Shown here one piece after another: positions 6,589 through 6,772 of a DNA stretch of 6,772 bases (its first letter is position 1; every line of letters starts with the position of its first letter). The notes under the pieces are model-generated. The model searched no databases, had not been told where the DNA came from, and saw only the letters and a program-made list of their open reading frames with translations. The position numbers were made by a program, and so were the translations under genes. The stretch covers positions 1-6,772 of the forward strand of contig JAUVLS010000072.1 of assembly GCA_030600625.1 (NCBI GenBank). The letters are read 5' to 3'. The DNA is from Bacteroidales bacterium. Its GTDB lineage: Bacteria; Bacteroidota; Bacteroidia; Bacteroidales; UBA12077.

Positions 6589-6772
6589 TTATACTTTCCA
6601 GGTAGTTCCGCTATTAAGCAAATCATCAACCGATTTAATAGCTGATTTTAATTTAACTTCCTTAACTTGTTTAGCAACACTTCCATCATAAGTTGGAGCA
6701 TCAACGCTTCTAATAACACCAAAAGCAACCGGATGTTCAGGATATTGCATATTAGCCAACATTAAATGCATA
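6589..6772 (-). CDS. korB: 2-oxoacid:ferredoxin oxidoreductase, beta subunit, C-terminal fragment (5' end outside window)
   Basis: The last ~60 codons of a gene that enters from the right edge and stops at TAA (6589-6591). The Met at 6771 is an internal residue, not the start. The text HLMLANMQYPEHPVAFGVIRSVDAP and the tail DDLLNSGTTWKV match my recollection of the C-terminus of the thiamine-diphosphate-binding beta subunit of 2-oxoglutarate (or related 2-oxoacid):ferredoxin oxidoreductase in Bacteroidota: a PVA-GVIR strand, an 'APTYD' turn, then a 'LLNSG-TW' end. Family knowledge: with the alpha subunit it oxidatively decarboxylates a 2-oxoacid with CoA, giving acyl-CoA, CO2 and reduced ferredoxin, in the cytosol. 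The TPP and Fe-S motifs are outside the window, so substrate (2-oxoglutarate versus pyruvate or branched-chain) cannot be decided here. It is terminated 20 bases downstream by a strong hairpin, so it is the last gene of its transcript, probably after korA. Confidence 0.72.
   Translation of the reverse strand, partial: MHLMLANMQYPEHPVAFGVIRSVDAPTYDGSVAKQVKEVKLKSAIKSVDDLLNSGTTWKV

Noticed and set aside
1..6772. CRISPR array, tRNA, rRNA, insertion sequence or integrase
   Set aside because: No regularly spaced direct repeats, no cloverleaf or rRNA-like segments and no transposase or recombinase motif were seen on either strand.

Overview
The window is AT-rich and looks like the chromosome of a member of the Bacteroidota, probably an anaerobic or uncultured Bacteroidales-type lineage. 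Four things support this. The start codons are preceded by A/T-rich leaders with no clear Shine-Dalgarno. The gaps contain GC-rich palindromic repeats of a kind I associate with this phylum (CCCCGATAGCTATCGGGG, CTTCGACTTTGCTCAG, GCCTGCCTGCCGGC). A 2-oxoacid:ferredoxin oxidoreductase subunit is present. The two large proteins belong to a PEP-synthase-like family that I recall from this phylum. The assignment is inference, because no rRNA or tRNA is present.

All supported genes are on the minus strand. Reading in their direction of transcription, from the right edge: (1) the last ~60 codons of a 2-oxoacid:ferredoxin oxidoreductase beta subunit (6589-6772), closed by a clear hairpin/T-tract terminator (6538-6569); (2) a 481-bp gap holding the terminator and two REP-like palindromes; (3) a complete 1155-residue multidomain protein (2640-6107); (4) a 436-bp gap with three kinds of short repeat; (5) a second large gene (1-2203) that starts inside the window and runs off the left edge with 734 codons visible and no stop.

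The two large genes are diverged tandem paralogs. Each has a degenerate receiver-like domain, then a second receiver domain that keeps all phosphorylation residues (ED pair, Asp, Ser, Lys) but carries an insertion of about 25 residues. Next come a conserved linker domain and a PPDK_N-type ATP-grasp nucleotide-binding domain with its ATP-contacting residues intact. The complete copy ends with a separate C-terminal domain (GPGRWGTR...GSHFFHN), and lacks both the phosphohistidine swivel domain and the PEP/pyruvate TIM barrel of true PEP synthase or PPDK. It also has an N-terminal GAF-like input domain that the other copy lacks. Automatic annotation as 'phosphoenolpyruvate synthase' would therefore be misleading. 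The architecture suggests a receiver-controlled ATP-dependent phosphotransferase or signalling ATPase with an unknown acceptor. The neighbouring ferredoxin-dependent oxidoreductase offers a loose link to central carbon metabolism, but it is separately terminated.

The paralog pair is the most interesting content. The intergenic repeats are second.
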